Positions 36,900-47,720 of a stretch of 64,000 nt of DNA are shown here, one piece after another. The DNA is from Plasmopara viticola. Its lineage: Eukaryota > Oomycota > Peronosporomycetes > Peronosporales > Peronosporaceae. The notes beneath the pieces are model-generated. The model saw only the letters and a program-made list of their open reading frames with translations. It was not told the origin of the DNA and did not search any database. Each line of letters opens with the position of its first letter. Position 1 is the stretch's first letter. Both the position numbers and the translations under genes were made by a program. The stretch spans positions 310,001-374,000 of the forward strand of contig MBPM02000075.1 of assembly GCA_001695595.3 (NCBI GenBank), in the 5' to 3' direction.

Positions 36900-39800
36900 G
36901 TGAAGATTTTGTGTCCATAAATTTGAAGATTTTCTGACAGGATCCGTTCTGTTAATTAGAGCAAAGTTCATTGCATAAAAGCGACAGCTGCGAAGTCTTT
37001 GTTGCGATAGACGAAAGTTGAGACCGCGACAAGCCTCTTTTACATGCATCATATCTTTTAATTTGATCTTTTAATCATACGTTTCTCGCCCTTGGAGCTA
37101 AACAGGCATTAGTAGGATGGTCAAGGATTGTGATTGTGTCGACGATCAAGTCGGATGACTTGATCAGGTCCAACTATTTGATAATGGCAAGCCAATTATC
37201 GGACTGGGATAGAGGAAGAATGAAGGATTGTGCGACAATAAATTTTTAACAGCATTTATTATTTTAAGGACCGAAAGTTGTCCCTTTCCAGCTCCAATTC
37301 GATAATGGCTTGACCCGAATTAGCCTCTAGTTCACTGTCTTGATCGCATTTACAATACTTGCACAAAATGTGTTACAAGCGTTGTTGTGAACTTTATTGC
37401 TTGTGAGCTAATAAAAAAGTAATTGCTCATTCTATGTAGTCTGAACGTACTGAAGCTGCTCAGGAAGGATTTCTCACCCTTTTTTCCAACAAAGAGAGCA
37501 TTTGAACATATGGTAATCAATTTACGAAGTAATTGCTATATGTAGCACAAATGGTCCCGCCACTAGCTTCTCCTTGCTCCAATCTCCAGCAAGAAAAAAA
37601 GTCAATCTTTGCTCAGTCTAATGTCGACTTAAAGGGTCTGCCGCTTCCAAATACGCCGCTACTCTATACTCAAATCCATTGTTCGCTGGCCATACAGTGG
37701 TGCAAAGGATCCACAGAGAAGGCCTTGTGCGTAGCAAAAGATGACAGACTGCCAGTAATGATCTCACTGTTAAATAAATAGCCGATATGAAAAAATGGTT
37801 TTAACAGTACCACAAGATGTGCATATCGCAATCCTTTCGATGCCTGCAGCGATTCGCTGTAGGTGATTATCGTGCCCGGTCCTCAAGCTGCTCACAGAGA
37901 CTTAAGCGACAACTCTCCGTCTTAATACTGCCTCCGTTAACTATGGGTTGAGTGCTGCTTTTTAAGGGATCGAATTCTATGTCAAATAAGCTGACTCAAA
38001 CATCATTCTTCTTGAGGATCACTATAAAGTCGTAGAACTCTCTTTGCCGTAACACAAACTACTCGGCTTTCATCGTACCGCAAGGTGTATGGTCTATACC
38101 GACCGGCTAGTGTATGTTTGACCTGGAAGCGTAGGACAGAAATTACAGCTTAGCTTTTTACCAAGTCAGCAAAACATCATACAATCTTTTTGTATCATCC
38201 ATCATACTGAATTGTGACTTAGCACTATCGACTTCTAACACACCACACGTCCGACAAACGTGTGGCTAGGCTGCTACTCGGTAAAAAGCAGAGCTTGCGA
38301 CTAGAACGTGACCATGATAAGCGACTCATACCAATAATTACACTATACAATTAATGATCTCAGCAATTAGTTATGGTAGCACAAGTCGTTACGAGCATTA
38401 CTTTGCTTAGTGACAGAATGGCAAGCGTCAGCGTGAAGATAAGTCTATCGTATGGTGCAGGACTCGAACGACAAATGGTGCAAGTGCGTTAAGCTTGGTC
38501 ATTGAGCGGAGGCTGATCGAGCAACTTCGTTTCGTTGCAAGCTTCACGACCTTAGCAAAAATATGTTAAGTCCAGAAGGGAGAAAGCAAGTCCTTGCTTA
38601 AAAGCTAGCTCAAGACATTTTATATGAATGACTGAGACACTAAGCCGCATTGTTTATCAAGCTTTACTGGCATAAATGCTAATTGAAAAGCAGACAAATA
38701 AAATTCTCGACAGTGCTTCGACGCATGCTATTCTGATGCAAATTTTTTTTGTTGATTTTAACAAAACAATAGACTTCACTAGCTCGGCTGCTTGAGAATG
38801 ATGTCGTGCTTGAATTTCACAGACAAGAAGAGCGAGTGATAGTTCCAAAAGCAAAGTTGAACCAAAATTTGCTAAGAGAAACATTTCTCACTAAGGTATA
38901 GCTCAAACGCTGCTGTACTGATCTGATGCAATCAGTGCATGGAGGAACTCGCTTCCTTTTACTGAGTGGTGGATGTAGACGGGAGCAAGCTTGACTATCA
39001 CACGCACGACGAGATTTCGGTAGACAGGATAGATGTCTGACGAGAGAAAAGCAGTGTAAATTGCGAACATTCGCAGAATTAGGCTCTGCTTTCGCATAGG
39101 AATAAATGCGAACGGAGATGCGTGAAATCACTTTACTTACCATTTAACAACGGAAGAAGAATGTATGGTCATCAAATGCGGTCTCTACGGCACGCAATTG
39201 ACGGCTGTGGATGATGCATTGTTCCTCACAAATTAAGTGGATGAGGGTTTAAGAGCAAGTGTTGCCTTCATCATGATTGACTTGGACATTTCGACCCTGG
39301 ATAGCTTATTAAGGAATTTCATCCCTGACATTTGAGATACCAAGAAAAGACGAAATGTTTGATAAGACATGTTCCAATCTAAGATATTGTTTTTTGATCA
39401 AGATATTTGGACCGTTTAGCAGACTTGAAAAAGCTTTTTTTGGGTCGAATTTTCAATCGACAAGATCTTTTAGCTACATCACATCTAAATGTGTAGTTTC
39501 TCACGGTTTACAAACGTACATCATCTTTCCTTACATTGGCCAAATTGTCGACCAGTATTGTAAACACTATGACACAGTATTCTGATGACTTGATCCCTGA
39601 GGCTGCCAATAATTTGTGCCTTTTCAAATAGAAGTCCAGTTTATATGCACACGACACAAAAGCGTCAAATTGGTACAAATGATAGTGAGTTCAATCCAGC
39701 CTAAGATCCCTTTCCTTTGCTCTATAATAGGATTTTTATTTAGCCTTTTTGTACAATCGTCACAGGAAGAAGCATGTATGATGCATTCTTCGACTTCAGC

Positions 39801-40035
39801 GTATTGCGCAAAATGCCCCAAACATCTATTTTACAAATGAATGGGCGACAAGCATTGAATTATCTGCTTAAGTTTTAGTCAGCTCCTCGCCTTCGTGACA
39901 AACAATCACGCAGATCGAAAAGCGTGATAGACCAAGGGGGGGCCTGCAACACCTTTTCTAATGCGGAATGTTTCGCACCAGCTGCAGGACGCCTTGCACC
40001 GGCTTACTGAGTAGTCATTATTAATAAACGATTTA
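36900..40035. other. 3.1 kb with no recognisable gene
   Basis: Only short open frames occur: 82 codons at 37,533-37,781 (+), 108 codons at 38,817-39,143 (-) and 76 codons at 39,355-39,585 (+). None has a recognisable motif, signal peptide or consistent splice context. I looked for reverse transcriptase, integrase and CRN motifs and saw none. It may be decayed mobile DNA. Confidence 0.4.
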
Positions 40036-40041
40036 CTTGTT

Positions 40042-40335
40042 TCAAGCATACCACATGTTCCAACCATGTACGGTAGCAACAGTAACGTGAAGTAGCTTGT
40101 ATTTTATGCACTCAAATACTTTAATAGCATGTATTAGTAGTACCACCACCGACACGCGGTTTTCCCCTTTGTTTGGCTTGAAGCTGTCTTTAAAGGACTT
40201 TGGGTTCTTGATCCACAACAACGGAAGCAGGTGCAAAAAGCCTTCCGGGTGTCTATGTTCATCGAGCGTCACAACTTCCGCGCCGCTTCTATCCAACCAC
40301 ACGTGTTTCAATGAGATCGGCCCGGCCAGCAAACA
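40042..40335 (-). pseudogene. Vestigial CRN N-terminal (DWL) fragment
   Basis: The minus strand encodes a piece of the CRN N-terminal half (HVWLDRSGAEVVTLDEHRH, then LLWIKNPKSF, then a degenerate VSVVVL in place of HVLVVVP). It has no start and no LFLAR region. It lies just downstream, in the same orientation, of the CRN part of chimera E. The same arrangement follows CRN3 (55,955-56,140) and CRN4 (63,195-63,395). Confidence 0.7.
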
Positions 40336-40371
40336 GTCCTGTCACCGTCCACGATAATGAAATTGAATTCG

Positions 40372-41774
40372 CTATGGCGGACTTTTGAAATGTTCATAAT
40401 GCCAGGAAATAGCACTTTCATCTTTTATTCCAGTGTGAGCCTTTTTGACGAGAAGTCATCGAAGTTATACCCTTGGAAAATCGCCTTTGTTTTGGCCAAC
40501 TGAGCTTGATGGTACAAACGGCGCCTAAAAGGACGTAGTATTGACCCGCTGAAAAACGAAGTGCCTTATCATCCAATTGCGCGCACATTGAACTGCGGTG
40601 CATTTGGATCGTAGATGGGACTTGTGCTTGTCCTCCAATATGCTGGTACGAATCCAACTCTAAGTACAACCCATTGCTGTTGGTTTAAGCTGTCTACGAG
40701 CAGCTACGCCTTAATCGTTGAATTGAAAATCTTTAATGTGGACTGATCGTTCTCGTCGACAAGGAACGCAACGTCGATGTCATCGAAGGAGCTTGCGATC
40801 GGTTCGAACAAGAGCAATCTGTCTCTCACATCGTCAATATCCTTGATTTGCACAAAATTACCTTTGAGGGGATCGTGTTCTCGTTGGAAAATATGAGACG
40901 CAATCGCAACAGAACTCGAAAGACCAACATTCATCACCATGCAAAGAAGCACCGAGCCGCCGTTCTAATTTTTCCCACAATCACGTTTAAAGTCCTTCAC
41001 TGATTTCTGCTTCAGCTTTTGCGTTCTCGAATCCGTTGTACTGGGAACGTTCGAGAACGTGTGTTAGGATAACGTAGCAGCAATTGCTGCGTATGCAAAG
41101 GAAGTGTAGTCTTCGGCCGGAACCACCACCAGCATGCTAATTTCGCCTTCGTTTGGCTCAAATCCCTCTCCAAAGTAGTTGAGTTCTTGATAATCCCAAA
41201 GAATCCATGTGCGTAATGAATCCGTCGTATGACGAATAGTAGCCCGAGTAATAGCCAAAGGCTTTGCCACCGTATCCTTTGTCGTAACTATAGTAGTCAT
41301 TGCCGTGGCCGTAGTTGTCATTGTCGTGGCCGCAGTAGTCGTTGCCGTAGCCGTAGATGTCATTGCCGTGGCCGTAGTAATCATGGCTGTAGTCGTCGTG
41401 GTCCTTGCCGTATTTGCTGAAGCCGCTGTGTTCCTTTTGCACGTAGCTCTTGTGGCTGTTGTTGTCGTCCTTGCAGACGTAAGCGTCGTTGCCGTAGTCC
41501 TTGCGATCATAGTCGTCTTTGCCGTAGCTGTAGTCTGATGACTCGGTGGCCTTGCATTTATCGTCTTCCAGGCGCCGACGATAGTGCAATGCACATGTCA
41601 TGGTGCCCAATTCGGTGGTCACGATCGTGCTTGGGCGGGTGGTGACCGTAATCCTTGTAGGAGCCAAGTTGTCGACGAGGAGCGATTTCCCGCTGGAGCA
41701 CCTCGGGCATCGATCGATTGCAGGATGGAGGCACTGACGTATAGGCCTAGCACTGCAAGCAAATTAAACTGCAT
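40372..41774 (-). pseudogene. Chimeric pseudogene E: signal peptide, GHY-rich domain, full CRN C-terminal half
   Basis: The start MQFNLLAVLGLYVSASILQS at 41,774 gives a likely signal peptide. That frame stops after about 50 codons. The Y/G/H/D-rich domain is open in another frame (41,667-41,158, 169 codons) and does not carry the TAA found in copies A and B at the RRRL position. A frameshift follows at the THMDSL stretch. CRN sequence then continues through IHVL-like remnants, the IDDVRDRLLLFEPIASSFD stretch (about 40,830) and the C-terminal FDDFSS region, to a TAG-equivalent at 40,372. This copy is the only chimera that keeps the whole CRN C-terminal half, so it shows the original extent of the fusion. 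At least four disabling changes are present. Confidence 0.8.
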
Positions 41775-42607
41775 CGTGGCCGCGCATATGCTTGACTTAA
41801 ATGGATGTGTTTGCTAGTAGTTGATTGCTGAGAAGAAGGCGAATTGAAAAGTAAGAGAGCGCAATATTTTAAAAGAGCTTCGTACTTGATGTGACGCTTG
41901 CAAATCGCTTGCGAATTGAAGCGAGACGGCAAGAAAAATCACTCGCGAGTCTCTTTCAGCATCTTGAGTGAGCTCTGTATATGATGATCGACCGAAGTGA
42001 CAAGGCAGGAGAATTTGCAAGAGAATGACATATTTCTAGAGCCGATTGACATAGGTACTTTAATTATTGCCTAGAGAAATAAAACAGATGTTCAGCTGGC
42101 TGTCTTAATTCTTGGGGTAGTTCTATTTCTATGGTTAAATCTAGGTTTACGAAAATATCGCTGAAAAATTATCATTTCTTAATCGTATACATGGAATACA
42201 ATTCCTAAAAAATGCCTTTGCTTTCGAATATCTTGCAAACTGAAGCGAGACGGCAGGAGAATTCTCTTGCGAGTGTCTTTCAGTATCTCAAGAGCGCTTT
42301 GTATATGACGATCGACCGAAGTGACAGGGCAAGAGAATTTGCAAGAGAATGACAAATTTCTAAAAGGCGATTGACAAGGCTTCGTTAATCTTGTCTATCA
42401 AGAAAATTGAGGAAAAGCCATTCTCTCGCAAATTCTCTTGCCGTGTCGCTTCATCTCTCAAAAATATTGAGAGAGAGTTATGATAAGTCCGTCAGCGCAC
42501 ACATTCAATAATCAGAATTCGATCATTTCTTGCTCCTTCACTTTCCATTTCGCCTTCTTCATAGCAGTCGACAACCAACAATTATAACCATTTGATTCGC
42601 GGCCAAG
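41775..42607. promoter_or_regulatory. Divergent intergenic region between chimera E and secreted-protein copy D
   Basis: These 833 bases are closely similar to 28,957-29,772 and have the same duplicated module (near 41,890 and 42,228) and an inverted partial copy near 42,440. CTTCACTTTCCATTTCGCC at about 42,537-42,555 is a candidate oomycete initiator, about 55-70 bases before the ATG at 42,608. Conservation of both halves suggests the divergent pair was duplicated as a unit. Confidence 0.55.
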
Positions 42608-43122
42608 ATGCAGTTCAATATGCGTGCAGTGCTAGGCCTATACGTCAATACCTCCATCCTGCAATCGATCGATGTCCGAGGTGCTCCAGCGGAAAATCGC
42701 TCCCGTCGACTAATGGGCTCCTACAAGGACTACGGTCACCACCCGCTCAAGCGCGATCGCGGGCCTGGAAGGCAATAAATCCATCGCCACCGAGTCATCA
42801 GACTACAGCTACGGTAAAGACGACTATGATCACAAGGACTACGGCCGCGATGCTTACGCGTACAAGGACGACGAACACAGCCACAAGAGCTACAGGCACA
42901 AGGAACACAGCAAAGGATACGGCTACACCAAGTAAGGCAAGGACTACGACGGCTACAGCCCATTATTACCACGGCCACGGCAACGACTACTACGCCCACG
43001 ACAATGACAACTATATGGTAAGCAGCCTCAGTCTGATTATGATGAATCTAGATTTGGAAACACTCTATTTCAGTGCCGCCCTCGTAAAAAATTGGCAGTG
43101 CAATTACAACTTGTGGGTGTGA
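42608..43122 (+). pseudogene. Secreted GHY-rich protein gene copy D, disabled
   Basis: The start MQFNMRAVLGLYVNTSILQS is a likely signal peptide. The first frame reads on through a Tyr/His/Lys-rich segment (SYKDYGHHPLKRD) and stops after 56 codons. The repeat domain is then open in another frame, with a TAA near 42,932 where related copies have a Tyr codon. The C-terminal tail (HDNDNYMVSSL...NYNLWV) ends at 43,122. As in copy C there is no CRN, and the tail equals the array-unit ORF. This copy has the least disturbed 3' end and best shows the native C-terminus. Confidence 0.75.
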
Positions 43123-44535
43123 TTGGACCAAGCGCACATACTGTTTAGACCAAATTCTTCCGTGATCGAAGTGTCAACACACTTAGGCGTGTCCGTCTTC
43201 AAGCTCTGTCAGTAGCGGCCAAGTTCTTGCCACTACGATGCGCAGTGAGACACAAATCCTTCAGATGCTCGACCGCGTTCATCGGGTAGATTCAAATACA
43301 GACTTGCACCGTGTTAACAGCGAAGTGTTTTGTCCGCCGCCCATGTTCAGCTCGAGTGCAAGTCGATTTCCAGCGAAATTGCCTGTCGATGTCGCAGCAA
43401 TATTCTAAGTGTGCGAATGGGCAGTGACTACTCAGCGACCAGCAGAATTTCGGTAATTTTCGGCGCTTGCCTTGATTGATTTAAGCTAGATTACGGTAAA
43501 AAGTTAGTGCCTCAAGTAAAAATGAAAGGCGGACACGTCCACCGATGTTGTGTGGAACCCACAATTGAACTGGAAGGGATTGTTTTCTCGATGTGGGCCA
43601 AATGACCACCAAGATCAGGAGGTGACTCAGGTGATCGAACTTTTTGTCTTCTGGTTCGGCGTCGGCTGATAAGAGTTGCCAATTTTATAAATTTTGGATC
43701 GTCTTCTATTGAAGCACGAGCTATGATGGACAACAGTCCATTGTTCGGCCACGACAATGACAACTATATGAAAAGCAGCCTAAATTTCATTATGGTGAAT
43801 GAAGATTTGAAAACAATCTATTTCAGTGCCGCCCTCGTTGCAAATTGGCAGTACTTTACAACTTGTGGGTGTGATTGGGCCAAGCGCAAATTGTCAAGAC
43901 ACTTTGGCGCTTTTGTCTTTAGGACTGACTAACTGTCAGTGGAGGTCAAGTTCTTGCCACTGCGATGCGCAATGAGACACAAATTCTTTAGACACTCGAC
44001 CGCGTTCATCGGGTAGACTCAATTGCCGACTTGCACCGTGTTTACAGCGAAGTGATCTGTCCGCCGCCCATGTATAGCTCGAGTGCAAGTCGAATTCCAG
44101 CGGAATTGCCTGTCGATGTCGCAGCAATTTCTTAGTGTGCGAATGGACAGTGACTAATCAGCGAACAGCAGAATTTTGGTATTCTTTGGCGCTTGCCTTA
44201 AATGAAATGCTCTGTAAGACACTGCTAGATAATGGAGAAGAGGAACAGCCTCAAGCAAAAATGAATGGCGGACACGTCCACTGATGTTGTGTGCAACCCA
44301 TGGTTGAACAAGAAGGGATTTTTTTCTCGTTGTGGGCCAAATGACCACCAAGTGGTTTTACAAAGTGCGCTCCATTTTTTTTGCTTTGACGAGCCAAAGG
44401 TGATCACGGAGGCGACTTAGGTGATCAAATGTTTTGTCTGCTGCTCCGGCGTCGGTTGTTTTGTGTTGCCGGTTTTATAAATGTTGCACCGTTTTCTATT
44501 GAAGCAGAATTTATATTGGACAACAGTCCATTGCT
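43123..44535 (+). repeat. Array-unit remnants downstream of copy D (about 1.7 units)
   Basis: Plus-oriented unit sequence follows the gene tail. One unit runs to about 43,552, a second has an internal deletion near 43,612, and a third start at 44,284 breaks off at GACAACAGTCCATTG (about 44,535), where the CRN1 upstream region begins. The units are more diverged than those of the main array, with many small deletions, and none keeps the 106-codon frame. Confidence 0.8.
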
Positions 44536-44540
44536 GTATA

Positions 44541-44757
44541 GAGCTAGAAGTGTTACGTTTATTCAATGATTGGAATCAAATTCATTTCAAGGCAACCACA
44601 AGCCAGTAGGATAACCGTATTTATTTTTAGAGTGAGCAATATATTTTGCAATCAACCAAATAAGTAACGTGAAAAAGCGAACGTTAATTCGCACCATTTG
44701 ATTGGCCGAAACACAAATAGAGAGAACGTCCCGCACTCGCAGAAAGCAATTGGGAAT
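44541..44757 (+). promoter_or_regulatory. CRN1 upstream region, conserved among CRN copies
   Basis: Blocks shared with 47,100-47,200, 49,264-49,476 and 54,648-54,810 are AGAGCTAGAAGTGTTACG, ACCGTATTTATTT, TTTTGCAAT, TTTGCACCAT..GATTGGC (an inverted CCAAT box) and GAACGTCCC. The last lies 25-40 bases before the ATG. Shared order and spacing point to a common core promoter. Confidence 0.5.
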
Positions 44758-45873
44758 ATGGTGAAGCTGGTGTGCGCGCTCGTTGGAGTGAAGGGAAACG
44801 CGTTCTCTGTGACGATCAATGTGAGCAATTTTGTGGATGACCTAAAGGATGCTATAAAGGCAGAGACGAAGAACAAACTTAAGGCAGTCGATGCGGACAA
44901 GCTGCAGCTGTTCCTCGCCAGAAAGGGCGACAATACATGGCTCGATAGAAGCGGCGCGGAAGCTGTGACGCTCGATGAGAATGGACATCCGGAAGGCTTT
45001 ACGCACATGGATTCATTGTTGTGGATCAAGAACCCGACGAACTTTGGAGAGAGATTTGAGCCAAACGAAGGCGAAATACACGTGCTGGTGGTGGTTCCGA
45101 CCGAAGAGAACACTTCCTCTCCATACGCAGCAATTGCTGCCACGTTGCTCCAACACACGTTCTTTAACGTTCCCAGTACACCGATTTCGAGAACTCGAAA
45201 GCTGAAGAAGCAATTAATGAAGGACTACAAATGCGACTGTGGGAGAAACCAGAACGGCAACTCGATGCTTCTTTGCATGGTAATGAATATTGGTCTCCCG
45301 AGCCCTGTTGTGATTGCATCTCATATTTTCCGACAAGAACACGATCGCCTCAAAGGCGATTTTGTGCAAATTGAGGATATTGACGATGTGAGAAACGGAT
45401 TGTTGTTATTCAAACCGATCGAAAGCGCCTTCGATGATGTCGACATTGCATTTCTTGTCGACAAGCAAGATCAATTCACATTAAAGATTTTCAATCCAAT
45501 GATCAAGACGCAGCTGCTCGTGGACAGCTTGACTCAACAGCAATGGGATGTACTTGGAGGTGGATCCGTACCAGCACATTGGAGGTTAAGCACAAGTCCC
45601 ATCTACGCTCCAAATGCGCCGCAATTCAATGTGCTCACAACATTTGGCGAGTTGGATGGTAAGGCACTTCGTTTTCCAAGCGGGTCAACACTACGTCCTT
45701 TCAGGCGCTGTTTGTACCATCAAGCTCAGTTGGCCAGAGCAAAGGCGATTACCCAAGGATGGGTGCTGAAAGACTATAACTTCGATGACTTCTCGTCAGA
45801 AGGGCTGACATTAGAAGAAAAGATGAAATTGCTATTTTCTAGCAATTCGAACATTTCTGGAAGTCCGCCATAG
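44758..45873 (+). CDS. CRN: CRN1: Crinkler effector with HNH-like C-terminal domain, 371 aa
   Basis: The ATG at 44,758 gives the family N-terminus MVKLVCALVGV; an ATG 60 bases upstream adds 20 unrelated residues and is not favoured. LFLAR lies at residues 51-55 in the LFLAK position, a TWLDRSG/LLWIKN (DWL-type) segment at 60-92, and HVLVVVP at 108-114, the known module junction. The C-terminal domain has a Cys pair (KCDC, 158-161), ASHIF (187-191), DIDDVRNGLLL (207-217) and SAFD (223-226). That order resembles HNH_2-type nuclease domains, as seen in several CRN families, but the His expected near the final FD is absent. CRNs are known to be delivered into plant cells and to act mostly in the nucleus. 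No intron is needed. CRN3 is nearly identical. Family call firm, domain call moderate. Confidence 0.9.
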   Translation: MVKLVCALVGVKGNAFSVTINVSNFVDDLKDAIKAETKNKLKAVDADKLQLFLARKGDNTWLDRSGAEAVTLDENGHPEGFTHMDSLLWIKNPTNFGERFEPNEGEIHVLVVVPTEENTSSPYAAIAATLLQHTFFNVPSTPISRTRKLKKQLMKDYKCDCGRNQNGNSMLLCMVMNIGLPSPVVIASHIFRQEHDRLKGDFVQIEDIDDVRNGLLLFKPIESAFDDVDIAFLVDKQDQFTLKIFNPMIKTQLLVDSLTQQQWDVLGGGSVPAHWRLSTSPIYAPNAPQFNVLTTFGELDGKALRFPSGSTLRPFRRCLYHQAQLARAKAITQGWVLKDYNFDDFSSEGLTLEEKMKLLFSSNSNISGSPP

Positions 45874-46440
45874 CGGTTTCAATCACATTATCGTGGACGG
45901 TGATATAACTGTTGAAACATTTTCCTCCACACTCCAAAACTACAGACGTCTATGTGGTAAATGGGGTATGCTCATTCATGATTTATGAAGATAATCCAGG
46001 ATAACAATTTAATTTGGTCACGATTAAATCGTATTCTGTAACTTTGTTATGAAAAAGATACTGTAAGAACTCGATCTCGTTACTTCATCGCGTAGTGGCA
46101 GCTATTGAATGACATTTTCATTACATCCAGAAAAGACCTATCATCTGATCAACACATGTTGTGTTGATTTTCTACATCTGTGATTATGTTGATGATTCAA
46201 ATTGGTATAGTTTTGTGCTTTGGTACTTCTACCCATCCAGTCTAGCCATTTTGTTGTGAAGTCTTATTAGTGATGACAGGTCCTCGATCGGTACAACTTT
46301 GTTGTCATCAACGACATTAACAACTTGCTTGTCTTTGCTAACACTGACAACTGAATACGTACTAGTTGTTGAATAGAATCACTCATTATTGAAATTGAAG
46401 GTTTTTGCCTATTTTAGTATGGTTAGCTATATATAAGAAT
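45874..46440. other. CRN1 downstream spacer with dispersed module
   Basis: No gene is seen. It contains the GTGGACGGTGATATAACTGTTG trailer shared with the other CRN 3' flanks and the module at 46,060-46,250 that also occurs in the 6.3-kb palindrome. The whole stretch recurs at 50,577-51,150. Confidence 0.6.
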
Positions 46441-46457
46441 TACATAAATATAATTAA

Positions 46458-46690
46458 TTGGGTGAATCAACCGCTAATGAATTGCAACAACTTGCGAATC
46501 AGCTAAACGTTCATACCAATTGGAGATTACCGTTAGGGCGACGCTCAAGAGTCCTAGGTTTGAGAGCAATTTCTCTAGCTGTCAGGCTGTCAATGCTTTA
46601 CGAGGAAATAGGCTATATTATATTACTTCGATTAGACTCAGGTGTTAGCCATTGGGTTTGTTTGTACAACAATGAATGCTTTGATTAGGG
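46458..46690 (+). pseudogene. Remnant resembling an adenain-like cysteine protease of Polinton/Maverick-type elements
   Basis: An open stretch encodes ELQQLANQLNV and, later, YIILLRLDSGVSHWVCLYNN followed by ECFD and a stop. The pattern (I.NL.DSG..HWVCLY....FDSFG) is typical of the protease found in Polintons and related elements, where the His of HW is catalytic. The remainder, including the Gln and Cys region, is missing. A second copy is at 51,161-51,393. The assignment is from memory of the motif only and covers a short stretch. Confidence 0.4.
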
Positions 46691-47100
46691 CCTCGAAGAA
46701 TTTTGGGTGATATGAAATGTAATAATAAACAGTACAAGGGACCTATGATAATTATTGGGGTTTATACCAAACAACACAATCGACCTGACTTATTGACGAC
46801 TTAATACACAAGTTTCACTTCGTTAATATAAAGTTATTATAAATAAAATCAGACGATACAGAGGACCTGAAGTGATTAGAGTTGCTCCAAAAGAGGATAG
46901 AATCGATGTGATAATAAAGAAATTGGAACTTGTTCGACGGTCGAAGACCTTTCGAACTTCGATCAGATACTTGTACAAATCACTCGTTATTTCGGTATCT
47001 ACCGGTTCATTTACTTGCCATCTTCAGCATAACCAGTATCATCGGTATATCGGATTGATACGTGCTATTTTTGTCTAAGAAGATATATTTCTTTAACATT
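46691..47100. other. Unidentified block, also present at 51,396-51,805 and inverted at 54,290-54,640
   Basis: Contains an open stretch of 68 codons (46,872-47,078) with KEDRIDVIIKKLELVRRSKT and no known family. About 340 bases recur as reverse complement at 54,290-54,640, directly after the small LINE remnant. It may belong to the same element as the protease-like remnant next to it. Confidence 0.45.
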
Positions 47101-47200
47101 TGCAGTTACCCAAATAAGTAATGTCAAAAACCCAACGTTGGGTTGCACCTTTTGATTGGCTAAAATTAAAAGAGAAAAAACGACTTGCACTCGCATAAAC

Positions 47201-47720
47201 ATCGTGAAACTGTTATGCGCGCTCCTTGGAATTAACGGGAACGCGATACCCGTGACGATCGATGCAAGCGAGTCTGTGGGAGACTTGAAGGGTGCGATTA
47301 AGAAAAATAAAAACGAACAAGATCGCGTGTGATGCAGATGAATTGGAGCTGTTCCTCGCCAGGAAGGGCGACAATACATTGCTCGGTAAAAGCGGCGCGG
47401 AAGCTTTGACGCTCGATGAGAATGAATATCTGGAAGGCTTTACACACATGGATCCGTTGTTGTGGACCAAGATCCCGACGAACTTGCTCGTGAGCGATGC
47501 AATCATTCGTCGTACATTCGGCCAAGCGTATTGTATCTACTTTTTGCTACAAGCGCTGGCACTGCTTCGAGCGCAAGTTGCATCCCCCGAGAACCACTTG
47601 AAGTTGCACTGGATCAACATTCTCTTTCTTGGTGCATTAAGCTGCGCATAAGGCTACTTTCTTGTCATTAAGTCAATCAAGGCATTTGAGCTACCAGGCA
47701 TGGAGAAGGGGTTGCTGTGA
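47201..47720 (+). pseudogene. CRN N-terminus fused to a membrane-protein exon (copy 1)
   Basis: CRN-type sequence starts at 47,201, but the usual ATG is ATC (reads [11 protein letters not shown]). After a frame break near 47,326 it continues with LELFLARKGDN and GFTHMDPLLWTK. At about 47,487 it switches to sequence matching exon 2 of the membrane-protein gene at 60,677 onward (VSDAIIRRTFGQAYCIYF...). A TAA at 47,649-47,651 replaces a Tyr codon of the parent; the homologous end is the TGA at 47,718. From the internal ATG at 47,292 a 119-codon frame crosses the junction. The upstream DNA matches CRN promoters. This is a capture of a host gene piece by a CRN module, now probably dead. Confidence 0.8.

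Noticed and set aside
36900..40035. Copia-type remnant
   Set aside because: I searched by eye for RT and integrase motifs in all frames and found none convincing enough to name.
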